From the NCBI GenBank assembly GCA_027923505.1, contig BROI01000018.1, positions 186,001-250,000 of the forward strand: a stretch of DNA of 64,000 bases, in the 5' to 3' direction. The translations under genes were made by a program, and so were the position numbers. Positions 1-11,100 of the stretch are shown here, in pieces (positions within the stretch are counted from its first letter, which is position 1; every line of letters starts with the position of its first letter). Under the pieces are notes generated by a model, which made no database searches, was not told where the DNA came from, and was given only the letters and a program-made list of their open reading frames with translations. This DNA comes from Mayamaea pseudoterrestris (Eukaryota > Bacillariophyta > Bacillariophyceae > Sellaphorales > Sellaphoraceae).

Positions 1-583
1 GATACCCGTTGGGTAGTTGCGGTCAGTGCGGACCTTTCCGTCAACCTTGACGCAACGCTCCATGCAGATTTGCATGCATTCCTTATTGGTAAGAGCGTAC
101 TTGAGTCGCTCGCGAAGGATAATGGCAATGGGAATGCACTGTCGGAGCTTGTGTGGGCCTGGAGATGGGCGAGGAGCAAAGACTCCGCCCATCTTTCCGA
201 GGTTCCAGTTGCGAGGCGCATTCAAGCGCTTGAGATGTTTTGGGGGACCGCGAGGCCTGTTAAAGGAAAGGCGATAGAGAATGTGTGTGAGATTATTTGT
301 GAAGTGGAACGAGCCGAGCAACAAGAAACGCCGAGTTGCGTAGGCGAATCAATTTGAAAAGTAATCAGCCTGCAAACCTTCCACGAAATTGGATTTAATG
401 CCAGAGTTCTACGCGAGGGCTGATGCATATCTCGAAAATTATTCTTTACGTAAGAATCAGTCCATCGAAGGCACGCATGCTCGTGCATGCTGCCGACGTG
501 ATGATGCAAGTTTCCTCTTCGAACCTCATAGTTGTCTCTAATACGATCAACAAGATCAATTCATGCGTCTTTGTCACTTACAT
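1..583 (-). CDS. RPS4: 40S ribosomal protein S4 (eS4), 5' part only
   Basis: Structural protein of the small cytosolic ribosomal subunit. The minus strand from 256 down to 1 encodes the highly conserved eS4 N-terminus ([13 protein letters not shown], then [16 protein letters not shown], then [14 protein letters not shown]). The window edge cuts off the rest. No ATG lies in this exon. An acceptor AG at 258-257 and a donor GTAAGT starting at 581 imply a 325-bp intron (257-581) that splits the start codon: A583-T582 join G256. The predicted start M-P-R-G-P-P-K-H aligns residue for residue with the usual M-A/G-R-G-P-K-K-H. The gene is divergent from RPS13, so two ribosomal protein genes share one promoter region. 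Family assignment is firm. The split start codon is inferred from splice consensus and frame. Confidence 0.93.
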
Positions 584-986
584 GACTATAATTTACTACT
601 AATCAGGCAATCGCAACAAGATGAGGAGAGTCTGCAGCTCGTCTTGTCAGTGTGCTTGCGGGCGAGTGGTGAAACTTGCGGTGCGAGCGGAACTGTCGCA
701 GCGCTATTAGATATTTTAGTAAGCGCGGTAAGTGACACGCACGCCTCACCATGAATAAAGAACCAGAGCAGCAAGCCCTTTACCCTTGCTATTGTAGTTG
801 ACTCTTTTACTTGTTCGATTGTGAGTAAGCATAGTAGCTCTGAATGATTCAATATTGCTTCTCAGAATGCGACTTGAATCGCAGGACTAGAGAATTTGAC
901 GACCAAAGTTAGTCAACATTCACCAACTCCTTTGTTGACCTTTGCTCGCTCCCCTTTTACACAGTAACAGCACCAACACCTTCATC
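584..986. promoter_or_regulatory. Shared divergent promoter region RPS4/RPS13
   Basis: 403 bp separate the two divergent ribosomal protein start codons. No ORF here looks coding, and I could not identify a TATA box or a named motif with confidence. Its role as a bidirectional promoter is inferred from position alone. Confidence 0.6.
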
Positions 987-1442
987 ATGGGTCGAATGCA
1001 CGCACCAGGCAAGGGTATTTCCCGCCGCGCTCTTCCGTACAAGCGCTCTCCTCCCTCGTGGCTCAAAACGTCGAGCGCCGACGTTCAGGACCACGTTTGC
1101 AAGCTTGCCAAGAAGGGACTCACGCCATCGCAGATTGGAGTCATTCTCCGCGACTCACACGGCGTCGCGCAAGTCAAGTCTGTCACTGGACAAAAGATTG
1201 TTCGCATTCTCAAGGCCAATGGACTTGCTCCGGAAATTCCGGAAGACTTGTACATGCTCATCAAGAAGGCTGTCCAGGTCCGCAAACATTTGGAAATCAA
1301 CCGCAAGGACAAGGATAGCAAGTTTAGACTTATTCTCATTGAATCGCGCATTCACCGACTGGCCCGATACTACCGAACCACCCGTAAGCTTCCGTCCAAC
1401 TGGAAGTATGAGAGTGCGACGGCGAGTACGTTGGTGGCGTAA
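987..1442 (+). CDS. RPS13: 40S ribosomal protein S13 (uS15)
   Basis: Structural protein of the small cytosolic ribosomal subunit, 151 aa, the usual family length. The protein starts [12 protein letters not shown] and continues with the conserved [23 protein letters not shown], and the C-terminal [10 protein letters not shown] and LPSNWKYES blocks. The ATG at 987 follows a CATC context and gives exactly the family N-terminus; the open frame extends upstream but without family similarity. No intron. Identification is essentially certain. Confidence 0.99.
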   Translation: MGRMHAPGKGISRRALPYKRSPPSWLKTSSADVQDHVCKLAKKGLTPSQIGVILRDSHGVAQVKSVTGQKIVRILKANGLAPEIPEDLYMLIKKAVQVRKHLEINRKDKDSKFRLILIESRIHRLARYYRTTRKLPSNWKYESATASTLVA

Positions 1443-1873
1443 GGATGAATAGTGCAAGATTTATCAAGGACTCTCTATGCTGGAAAACGTAGCTTACGAC
1501 CAAAGAAAGAACCAAAAATAACACACTTTAACACTAATTTCTATGAGATGCTGTATTGCATTACTATACATCGTCGGCATGCATAGGAACCGCATTACAT
1601 ACAAACTGCTCGCATAAGCGAAACCGCCTTCAGCTTTGACTCGATATGCTTCTCGTCCAACATGGTACTGTTAAATTTACTGTTACGCATAACAAGACTT
1701 TTGTTCAACTAAGTATTGTAATGCATAAGAGTGCTGGACCCCGGCGACAACGAAATAAGGTGGGAAAGTGAAACGGGTGCAGCTCTCTGTCTGCACCATA
1801 CTCTACATCCTAGCGTATTGTAAGCAGAGCCTCACATTGAGCTTATACATTCGGTGCTTAGGCGTTAATGTAC
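1443..1873. other. Intergenic, convergent 3' ends
   Basis: 431 bp between the stop codons of RPS13 and the RedCAP-like gene. It should hold both 3' untranslated regions. Nothing else recognisable is seen. Confidence 0.7.
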
Positions 1874-2974
1874 TTAAAAGTAAGCTCCGCCAACCCATTC
1901 GTTGACAATGTCAAGCATGGGCTTGCCCTCGACGGCGGTGGCCGTGACGAGCATGGCCAAACCAAGCATTGCCTGTAAAATCGAGAAAGAGAAGGATTAA
2001 GAACACGATCAAGATGAAAAGCGGCAAGGTACTTCATCCTGCAAACTACTTTGGCAACGTCTGTACTTACAAGTCGTCCATTCAGAATTTCAGCCTCCTC
2101 GGTGAGTCCAAGCTTGAGCGCAGGAAGGTATCCGAATCCGTTGTCATTGCGGGCCTTCATGGCTTCATAGTTGTGGTGGTTCGGGTCAAGGAAGAGCGAG
2201 TCTCCTCCAAAGACTGGCGGGCAGATGGTGGCCATGAGCGAAATGGCGAAAAAGTGAACGTTGACAATAAGAATGATGGCACGCTCGTTGGAAATGGTCT
2301 CCTTGCCGGAAATGATGGCGAGGGTTCCCCACTGCTTGAGGTCGAGCGCCATTTCTGGGTTAGGGATGAGTCCATGGCCCTTGCAGTACGCAGTGGCGCA
2401 GATGAAGAACCATCCAAACATGGCGTGGCTGTAAACGATGATAACAGGTGAGATACAAGTTACAAGTTACATCAGACCCAATTCGATGGATGCAGATTCA
2501 ACTCCATCGTTCGCATTGACTTACCGTCCGTTCCACTTCTCCGCCTGGACAGAAGGTCCCCATCCCCATTGGGCGAAGGCAGGGAACTGCTTGCTCCAGT
2601 CAGCGACGGCGTCGTCGTAGACAATAGGAGGAGTGTACTGCTTGGCGTCGGCCAATGGACTGCAATGTCGAGAAAAGTGTTCGATTTAGAGTTAGATATT
2701 GGCGTTGATTTCGACAAATCAATTTAATGCTGGCTTGAAAAACATTGGACTCTTCAATATCCTTTTTCAAGTACAAAAAGGCGTCAAAGGAGAGAGATGC
2801 AGCATCGATTCTTCGGAAGATACGCCTTCAAGTTGCCATCTGGCGAGCCCTCAACGCCACGAAACAGCAAACGACGCACCTTGACTTGACCGGAGCGCCA
2901 GTCTTGAGCGGCGCAAAGGCCGAAACGGCACCCAGGCTCAATAGCAAAGCAAATAGGGATCGGAGAGGCGCCAT
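1874..2974 (-). CDS. RedCAP-like light-harvesting complex superfamily protein
   Basis: Predicted chlorophyll-binding thylakoid protein of 228 aa in four exons: 2880-2974, 2525-2659, 2071-2428 and 1874-1972. All junctions are GT-AG and keep frame. The N-terminus is a signal peptide ending in VSAFAP, the bipartite plastid-targeting motif. Helix A carries EKWNGRHAMFGW and helix C carries EAEILNGRLAMLGL, the paired Glu/Asn-Gly-Arg-x-Ala-Met chlorophyll-binding motifs of the LHC superfamily, with a third hydrophobic segment between. NGRHAM in helix A (rather than HGRIAM) and the following KGHGLIPNP resemble the red-lineage RedCAP group more than ordinary FCPs. The LHC superfamily call is firm; the RedCAP subgroup is from memory of the family and less sure. 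The gene is divergent from the TLDc gene across 150 bp. Confidence 0.85.
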
Positions 2975-3124
2975 GGTGGATCCTTGTTGCGTTGAAAATG
3001 AACCATCAACCATGGCGGGCAGGCTGCGATTGCTCGATGGTGACGTTGCTGCTCCGGGTTCTCCGTGTCTGATCGGTTTTAACGCAACTTCGACCACTTT
3101 TTCTTTCAACTCGAAAGGTTGACC

Positions 3125-3952
3125 ATGACCGTTCGACGAAGCAATGCGCGGGATTCGGGTTTGATTCTTCTGCTATGCATTGCTTCCGGTTGCTCATTTG
3201 TGCATAATAATGGACACGGACATTATGGACTAGCTCTCCAATTGACTGCAGCAGATTTTATTGACCAAGTCGTCTCTGCGTCGGCGCCGGCATTGGCAAC
3301 GGCAACTGATTTCTTCTCAACTCCCCTTGCTGCAAGCTTGTTCGGAGTGGCAGGCGTGTATGCTGTTATCAATTCAAGACCTCGATCTAGGCTTGTTAAC
3401 GACGCGCTACTAAAGCAAATCACGCAAGGGACCTTTCTTCAAAACAGCGTCGACCAGCTCCAGTGCGTGTACAAGGCTTCACGTGACAATTGGTCGGCGC
3501 AAGATTTTCATGACAAGGTGGACAATCTTGGGTCTGCCGTTGTTATTGCCCAAGTATCTAGGGGTATTGGATCCTCCATCATTGGAGGCTACAATCCAAA
3601 TGGATGGCGATCGACTGATGATTACTACTTGTCGAATCAAGCCTTTTTGTTCACGGCAACCAACAGCAATCGCAACATTGTCAAGCTCCCAATCATTCCA
3701 GGCAGCAATGCACCCGCTCTATTTGACTATGCGACGGCAGGTCCTTGCTTTGGAACGACTGATTTGCAGATTGGCCCTCTCCAAGCAGCCTTCATGGGTG
3801 GATTTGCAGGTCCAGACATGGAGGACACGCGGACCAACGCGGGGGACCTGAGGCAAGGCAAGAGTTCCGTCGTCAACTTTGAATGGACCGATCAGTGGCC
3901 AGTGCGAGGATCGTTTCGTGTCGTCGAAGTGGAAGTATACTGCAAGATGTAG
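3125..3952 (+). CDS. TLDc-domain protein, probably plastid-targeted
   Basis: 275-aa protein of unknown biochemical function. The N-terminus has a hydrophobic signal-like stretch (residues 12-25, ending SGCSFV). A second hydrophobic segment around residues 65-82 could be a membrane anchor. From about residue 105 to the end lies a TLDc-like domain: YKASRDNWSAQDFHDK, GSAVVIAQVSRG, IIGGYNPNGW, AFLFTAT, and a C-terminal VVEVEVY strand. TLDc domains are known from oxidation-resistance and V-ATPase-interacting proteins and appear in plant and algal plastid-predicted proteins. The first ATG in the frame (3125) is used; the frame opens upstream only with TTG. No intron. Domain call good; location inferred; function unknown. 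Confidence 0.75.
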   Translation: MTVRRSNARDSGLILLLCIASGCSFVHNNGHGHYGLALQLTAADFIDQVVSASAPALATATDFFSTPLAASLFGVAGVYAVINSRPRSRLVNDALLKQITQGTFLQNSVDQLQCVYKASRDNWSAQDFHDKVDNLGSAVVIAQVSRGIGSSIIGGYNPNGWRSTDDYYLSNQAFLFTATNSNRNIVKLPIIPGSNAPALFDYATAGPCFGTTDLQIGPLQAAFMGGFAGPDMEDTRTNAGDLRQGKSSVVNFEWTDQWPVRGSFRVVEVEVYCKM

Positions 3953-4414
3953 ACTAATTTTGTGCATACGACACTTGTTTACCGGTACATACAGAATTCT
4001 AGAGTGGCCCTATGGCCGAGAATTCTCGACCACCGGCAAGATGAGCACTAACAAAATTACTTGACTATACAACCTGAAATTACGTGACCGATCATCAGGC
4101 TTTGTGTCGCGACATCAAACCAAAAATGACTGCATAGTATTGTAAATCCACAACAGAGCACTGCCATCGTTCATACATAATGCTGGAGTGTGCCGCATGC
4201 CTGCGCGCATTGGTCTGAATGCAAGTGGCGATAATTTTGTGCAATTGGAAACAATGCGGCGCACAACGACTATTGCGATGAGTGACCAAATTAATGTTGA
4301 GTGGTCTCACGTGCTGCTTAAGGATGAGGGACTGATGGTAACGAAAGAAAAGTAGCTGGCTATTACAATAAGTTTTCAACTTGTCTCATCTATGTATTAA
4401 CTGTACACCAAATG
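3953..4414. other. Intergenic, convergent 3' ends
   Basis: 462 bp between the TLDc and FYVE-lipase stop codons. It should contain the two 3' untranslated regions. I see no further gene, tRNA or repeat. Confidence 0.7.
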
Positions 4415-7400
4415 CTACGAGCATGTCAATGGGGACGCATGAACGCGCGACGCTAGTTCGTCCACCACAGCTGATCGACGCTCGCGTTCGCGAATTGGCT
4501 TTTTATCATTGTTCACCGCGAACAACGTCTGGACAGGCGGTGCTGCCACAGTTTGCTTTGGGGCAATGAAGCTACTCGTCAGCTCCGAAGTGCTTACGCC
4601 ACTTATATCATTGTAACAGCGATCGCACACGCGCGAAAGAGCACAGAGCCCAATGGATGGCAATGCCAGCCGATTCGTTGAGCAAGGGTCGCAGACCAAA
4701 GTGCCGCAACTTCGACAGTTGTGCTTGTCGCGGGCTTCTTGCGCTCGACTGCTTGACGTACTGGCCCATGTGAAGCGACTGGCGCAGCACGAGCATGAGT
4801 CATCTTCGTCAAACGCTGTCCACCGAGGTGGGTGCTCATTCGCCAGTCTTACTGATCGCAGCTCCAGCAATGCTTCGTAATATGGTTTAGCCTTGTGATT
4901 TGACAGCATATTTCCAGCCATGGTAATGCGGCGAAGTTCTTTGAATGCGCGAGGAACGTAGGCGCATTTGTAAACACCACGATGAGCATATATATGCACA
5001 ATCTTGCCTGGAACAAACATGCGAGGTAATGGCGTCTCATCAAGCATGACAGCGCCAGGGCTATCTTCGTCGTCACAATCATTCTCCTCCACATCAACAT
5101 CACTTCCGTTCGCAGCCGTCTCCGTTCGTGCGTCCGTTGTGCCATCAAATAATTCTCTCGATCCTTGCGTCGCCTGTACACCCAGCTCTTGTACATCTGC
5201 AACCGACGAAACACTTTCGCAGTCACTGCCTTCAATCAAATCATCAGTAGGGTCAAAGAATTCATCTCCGTCAATAACGAGACCGGGAGATCTATCGTCA
5301 ATGCCGCCCATGTAATCCAATAGCAATCTTGGAGGTTCGTTTGCATCAGAATCTGCATTTACGACAGTGACGGCAGAGTCAAGAGTGTCGTGCAATGCTT
5401 GTTGCATAGAAGACTCAACGGATGCCGTCCTTTCCACATCGTCCGCAGAATCCGAGGCACTGCTGCCATTATTTGCCGAAAGGAAAGTATCGTTTAGAAG
5501 CTTCTCAGTTACGGTGAACAATCTCCTCCGACCTGATCGAAATGTCTTGCGGCAATAAGTCCTGATTGACGATTTCTTCAAAGTAAAGCTATTCCGAAAC
5601 GTAGGAGCCCAAGCTGTCTTTGCTCTTTCCTGCAACGCCAAAAAATCTTCAGGAAAATGTTCTTTCACCCAGGTCTCCCGTATCGTCAGCAAATGTTTTA
5701 ATAGCTGTCGACAACTTGTTGGAGTCAGGCGTGGAATTACATCGTCGTGGAGAACAACAGTGACAACAAACGACTCCACACTTTCAGCAAGTCTGGCATC
5801 AATACAAGACGGCGTTCCATAAGCATACACCTTTAACGGGACCGTTGCTGCATTTAATTCGCGCTCTAAATCGCGGTATACCAAAGCCCCAAGCAGAACC
5901 GACACGCCACCTCCCAGCGAGTGTCCGGTCAAGCGAATGCGATAACCTCGACGAGCAAAATGAAGAATCGAGTCAATGTGTTCTCTGTGCAGATTAAGAG
6001 CAGCTCCAGCCATACCGCAAACCGCTAGCCCATGTCCACGAAAAATAGTCGTCCAATCACTTTCAACCTTCTTGTTCGGAGCTTCCTCTTCATCAGGGAA
6101 AGACACTGGCGTCTGTCGAATATCAGTAATGACATCATGAATCGTTGCCGTTCCACGGACCGCGATGCAGGCGATCTTTTGCTCTTCATGCACAAATAGC
6201 GCAGAAGCTGGGCGCTCCGCGTTTTTGTGACCCGATTCTTGTTCCATATATGCATACACCAACCTCCATCCTTGCTGGGCGGCTAGAAGCTGCATGTCGA
6301 CTTCTTTTGTAGCGTATATGAAATTCAAGGCCATGGGTGCATAGAATATAAGGGATGCCAACGTTTCGTCAGTGACAGGTTCGCAAACTGGACGACAAGG
6401 TAACATTTCATCTGTCCGCGAGGTTTCCTGCGAGTGTTTATTTGCCCTCCGGTCGCATTCACTGCTAGTAAGACCATCGCTGACAAGATCGGATATTGCT
6501 GCGTCACTTTGATATATATTGTTTTCCTCAGTTGCATGCTCGGTGCATAAAGCAGCAGCTACTCCTGGCTGACTGTCCTCGTGTCTGTTGCTGGCATACG
6601 AGTGGATCAAATGCTCGCGCTCAGGGTTCAATCCACGCATCGCTCGATGCTGGGCCAGTGCATAAAAAATTGCAGCGCTAAGCTCATGGACCGAAAGTGG
6701 CCATGCCGATTGATTGATACCCAATGCCTTTTGAAGCAAATCGGCTGCCGCCAAGAATTCTTGTCGCAGCATGATGGTGTACATGCCATTCAAGCCGTAC
6801 TTTCGAAGAACGTCCACCGTTTCCACAGCCACTGCTGCTTGCGCACCCAACGGAATACTCCTCCCAACGGCAAGTGCTGCTTCAGTGATTCGCAGCAAAA
6901 TTTGCTCTATACTGTCTTGCCCAGTTTCAAAATACGGCTGCAAGAGCCCTTGCTGAAAGTCTCTACAACGCGCAAGCCGCCATGCCACTCGCTCCGCCAA
7001 GTTTTGCTCCAGCAACAAACTTTTGCATGAATCACAAACACGTTCCGGAACACTGGGATCATGACCAAATTGCGGCAACGAATGTGTATATGCACAGTGA
7101 GGCTGACAGTAGCTGCGCCCACACAAGCGACAATGGTGTCGGAGTCGCGCTGGTCCAAAGAGCTGGCGGCAGCTAAAGCAGGCGTCCGATTTTTGCCAGA
7201 CAGGACGCGGAGCTAATGGCGGAACCAGAGATCGAGCGAGTGCAAAATTGACATCGTCGTCATCCATTGCATTGTTGTTGCTATCGTCATACACTGCAGC
7301 TGCTGCGTCTGTGCTGTCGTGAGGACGATATGTTCGCCATTCCTCCACAAGCTGGCGCTCGACCCATGACAAATTTGAGAAGCAAGGAAGCTTTGAGAGT

Positions 7401-7975
7401 CTGTTATCTTCCTCGTCGTGTATCTGTGATTCAAGGCTGTTGATTGTCGAGTACACGTAGTTGTTTACTGGTTCGTTTTGAATCGAAAAGCCAGTAAAAT
7501 TATTTCCAATCTCCGTATACTTGCGATACCTCCTACTGAGCGAGTATGACAGTCTCGCCGTATAGCAAATTCGTTGCATCGATGACGCCAATAGTTCGCG
7601 TGCCGCCAATGGCAAGACTTGCAACGAAAGAGTGCATCGAGGGTCGACCGAAACTATAGCAGGAGGCGCGACATGCGGCAAGGGTGTTCCAGAGGGGTCA
7701 TTGATCGAATTTGGTTCGCTGAAATCGTTGCAAAAGGATCTATTCTGTTCCATCTCAGCTTTCGCCTCATCTACGCTCGGCGATTCGCTCGTGCACCAAG
7801 CGATTGGGACTGGAACGAAAACGTCCGCTTCATCTTCGCTTTCCTCTTCCATAACTTCCATCATTTCACCGGGGCTTTCATCAACAGCGCAAGCCTCGGT
7901 CATTGTGTGGTTATCAAGCATGTATCTGAAGTGTCGATTAGATAATAGAGTGGGGATGGTCTCGCTTTCCATCAT
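4415..7975 (-). CDS. Class 3 lipase with two FYVE-type zinc fingers
   Basis: 1186-aa intronless protein combining a serine lipase with two PI3P-type zinc fingers, so probably acting on membrane lipids at endosomes or similar. FYVE-like finger 1 spans about residues 262-320 (CFSC, RHHCRLCGRSYC, RVCDSC). The lipase domain follows: VRGTATIHDVITD (oxyanion strand), GHSLGGG with the nucleophilic Ser near residue 683, a candidate catalytic Asp in LHDDVIPRL, and a candidate His in LSNHKAKPYYEAL. Finger 2 is near residues 1055-1120 (CSCC, HNCRSCGTLVCDPC, RVCDRC). A long acidic low-complexity linker separates the lipase core from its last part. The MM start at 7975/7972 is preferred; an ATG at 8122 would add 49 residues but overlaps the PPR start. 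Resembles sn1-specific diacylglycerol-lipase-like class 3 lipases; substrate unknown. Confidence 0.88.
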   Translation of the reverse strand: MMESETIPTLLSNRHFRYMLDNHTMTEACAVDESPGEMMEVMEEESEDEADVFVPVPIAWCTSESPSVDEAKAEMEQNRSFCNDFSEPNSINDPSGTPLPHVAPPAIVSVDPRCTLSLQVLPLAARELLASSMQRICYTARLSYSLSRRYRKYTEIGNNFTGFSIQNEPVNNYVYSTINSLESQIHDEEDNRLSKLPCFSNLSWVERQLVEEWRTYRPHDSTDAAAAVYDDSNNNAMDDDDVNFALARSLVPPLAPRPVWQKSDACFSCRQLFGPARLRHHCRLCGRSYCQPHCAYTHSLPQFGHDPSVPERVCDSCKSLLLEQNLAERVAWRLARCRDFQQGLLQPYFETGQDSIEQILLRITEAALAVGRSIPLGAQAAVAVETVDVLRKYGLNGMYTIMLRQEFLAAADLLQKALGINQSAWPLSVHELSAAIFYALAQHRAMRGLNPEREHLIHSYASNRHEDSQPGVAAALCTEHATEENNIYQSDAAISDLVSDGLTSSECDRRANKHSQETSRTDEMLPCRPVCEPVTDETLASLIFYAPMALNFIYATKEVDMQLLAAQQGWRLVYAYMEQESGHKNAERPASALFVHEEQKIACIAVRGTATIHDVITDIRQTPVSFPDEEEAPNKKVESDWTTIFRGHGLAVCGMAGAALNLHREHIDSILHFARRGYRIRLTGHSLGGGVSVLLGALVYRDLERELNAATVPLKVYAYGTPSCIDARLAESVESFVVTVVLHDDVIPRLTPTSCRQLLKHLLTIRETWVKEHFPEDFLALQERAKTAWAPTFRNSFTLKKSSIRTYCRKTFRSGRRRLFTVTEKLLNDTFLSANNGSSASDSADDVERTASVESSMQQALHDTLDSAVTVVNADSDANEPPRLLLDYMGGIDDRSPGLVIDGDEFFDPTDDLIEGSDCESVSSVADVQELGVQATQGSRELFDGTTDARTETAANGSDVDVEENDCDDEDSPGAVMLDETPLPRMFVPGKIVHIYAHRGVYKCAYVPRAFKELRRITMAGNMLSNHKAKPYYEALLELRSVRLANEHPPRWTAFDEDDSCSCCASRFTWASTSSSRAQEARDKHNCRSCGTLVCDPCSTNRLALPSIGLCALSRVCDRCYNDISGVSTSELTSSFIAPKQTVAAPPVQTLFAVNNDKKPIRERERRSAVVDELASRVHASPLTCS

Positions 7976-8120
7976 GGTCGAATAGCACCGCTTCAAATCA
8001 AGCGTCAGAAATGAGTCGCAGCGACACGAAGCGCGACTAAACTCTACGTTTTTATTTTTGCTGGTTCTTCGTCGAACCAAAACCAACCAATTTTTTCTTC
8101 CTTCAACCAAACAAACAACC
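7976..8120. promoter_or_regulatory. Compact divergent promoter FYVE-lipase/PPR
   Basis: 145 bp between two divergent ATGs. Both open frames run through it from opposite strands without stops near the starts, so the exact transcription starts cannot be seen. Bidirectional promoter role is inferred from position. Confidence 0.5.
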
Positions 8121-11100
8121 ATGAGCTCTCTCGCAAGGACCTACCAACATGGCAGACGGCGTTTACTATCGCACTTGGTACAACAAGCAAAGCCTCAAAA
8201 TATTGCTAAGCGAAGATTTCGATCCATCACGTCGGCTGTTGGCGCTACGGGGTATCGACGAAAATCTGACGGCCGCAGCCATATTCCGACTTTGCTGCGC
8301 TTTGTTTCAACTACGGATGGCGATATTGATGAAAGCTTGCCTCTTCAAGAACGACATACGTCAGAAAGACATTCGCGTGCACCTTTAGCCGCTATCTACG
8401 ACGATGAGGATGGCGAAGACGACCATATTCCCTTTGAAGACGAATCCGACGACGACGAGGACGAAAACGAATCACAGCCTCAAATTGTCGCGGAAGGAAT
8501 GTTTGACATTTCCAAGACATCGGCTTTAAATGAGCTAAATAACTATTACACGAATGAGTACGGAATTTCCAGTGTTTCTGCGCACTTTCGAACGGAGTTT
8601 ATCAATTATCAGTGGGTTGCTACTTTTTGTTGTCCCGAAACTGGAGTCGAGTATAGTCAGGGAAGTCTTCGAAGCGACGAGCAAGGCGCTGCTGTGGAAA
8701 TATCATCCATTGATGGAAGCTACGTTCATGGACCACCGGCATATAGGAAGAAGAATACAGCTATTCACGCGGCGGCTGCGCGAGTGTTGGATATCATTCA
8801 GTACGAAAAGCTCCACATTACCGAACCCAGACTTTGCAAGGAAGATCCAGCGTTGTTTCAAAAGCCTCGTTTGAGTATGCAAGAGGTGCACGAAGAAGAA
8901 GACGAAGCAAACGAAGATGGGGCAGAGACGAAAAGAGATAATAAGAAGCAGCTTGTTTCACCATCGCCGACGCCAGCAGTCGAACAACCACTCGAGTTGA
9001 CGCTGCCGATTAATCGTATTGATCACGACGGACGCCTGGATCAAATATTGGAAGACGTTATTGACGATGACGACGACGATTACAGCGTCGCAGATATTCC
9101 TACTCCCTCTGCAGACAGTGCTCCATCGATGCGGCTGCTGCACGCATTCTCCTCGGGACAACATCATGCACAAAAACCGACAGCTGCGACGAACTTTGAC
9201 TCGCATCGCATGCCGATTGCAATGCCTATACAACGACTAAAAATGGCAATGAACATTGCAAAGTCATGGGTGCAAGCTCACTCTCGCCTGGCTGACGAAG
9301 TTGCTTACAATCCGCATCGCATGCACTTGCCCATGCTGCCATCTACCAAAACGCATCTGATAGGCAAGACAATCTTGGAAGGTTTGGCCGAAGCAAATCA
9401 GTCGATCACAATTCCTGGGTTGCGTGGCTGTGAGCATTCCGCGCGACGCGTATTAAACATAATGTGGAAGCATGGAGATATCGAGCCCGACGCTGATGCA
9501 TACAAATGTTTGCTCCATTGCTTGGAAGGTAGTAGCCCAAAAGCCATTGCTGAGAAGGCGGAATCCATTGTATTATCCATGCGAGATGGACAGCCATGGA
9601 GTGGGCGAGTTTTACCCAAGCCCACTACCGAGGTTATAAATGCTTTGATCCAACTCTGGGCACAAGTAGGAGGCATTACCGGTCGGTATGAGAATGTCGA
9701 CCCGGCTTTTGAACCTAATAGAGAAAGCTTTTTATCCATATTGTCGTCTTGCTGTTACACGCCAACGGTACCTGGAGAAGTTGGAGGTCTCGACATTGCG
9801 TTTGCCACTGAATGTATCCGTCGGATGCGAGAATTGTCCGAGTCGAATCCCGAGGATTTGTCGCTGGTTCCGGATATCGAAGTGTATAACGCACCACTCC
9901 GATGGACAGGTGGTTCACGTACAAGGCAGATCCGGCCATACACTCGATGTTTGCCATGGGACAAATTGTTTGTCGGAGAGGATGGGATGCGACCATTTGA
10001 CTGTGATGATTCCGCCGTAGTTGCAGCACAAGCTGTTGAGAGTTGGATTGAATTCATGCGCGAGCAAGGGGTACAGCCAGACATAGTAACTTATGAAGCA
10101 CTGATGCAAGCTTGGCTTCGAACTGATACGCGTATTGGCCTTGACCGAGCGCAACGCATTGCCGAAGATCTGCTTGAACCAGGGCTTTATGATGTATCAC
10201 CGAGCCTGCAAACCTTCCGTCCATTGACAAGAAGCTGGGTGTTCTCCAAGGAGAACGATTCCACTGACAAAATACGATTACTACTTGACCGCCTTGAGGG
10301 TTTAACAACAGAGCACCCTGAGCTTCGGCCTGACGCCCGACTAATGCTGACACTCGTGTCGGCGTACAGAAAGCAATTATGGAGCAATATTGCTAAAAAA
10401 GCACCGGTTGAGGATTTGCTGGAAATTGCTGACAAGTGCACATTGATTCTAAATGCGCTGCACGATCGATTGTCAACTGCCATCGTGGAAGGCGAAGCTC
10501 CAGACGATTTTCTTGAAATTTTCCATTTCTATGAGGTTGAGCAGATCTGGCAGTCTGTCGCAGAAATTTGCGCACAAGGCCTTCTAACGAGTGGCTCACG
10601 CGAATTTTTTCAGTATGCTTTAAAGGAGTGGATTCGTGTCTTAAACATGCACGACGATTTGATGCAGACTCTCATGCGAGTCGAGTCGCCTGGAGGCATT
10701 GATTTGCGAGGGCGACGAGAATATTCTTATCAATTGAAACATCTTCTAGCGCAATCAGGAACTTTGTACTCATCCTTTATGTCGGGAATGAAGAATATCT
10801 TTGATTTGCGCAAACGTCGATCCACATCTGATGAAATCCTCAATATTCTCCCTGGCCAATTGCCTCTCTTTGAGCGTATCGTTCGTCGAAGCGGCGAGAT
10901 GGAGATTGCCGCCTCTCACGATACAGAGTTGAAGAGGGATCGACTAGGATTTTTCGACTATGATACAGATTATGGAATTGATCCAACTGCTCTTGCCGGA
11001 ACGGGTATTGTTGAGTATGGCGATTATTTTCCTGGCTACAAACCCCGGCCAATCTACAGTGACGCGAATGTGCGCAATGTACTTCTTCGCCAGATGCTGG

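Noticed and set aside
8058-8120. Upstream extension of the PPR frame
   Set aside because: The upstream part starts with TTG; the ATG at 8121 follows an AC-rich leader and begins a typical presequence.
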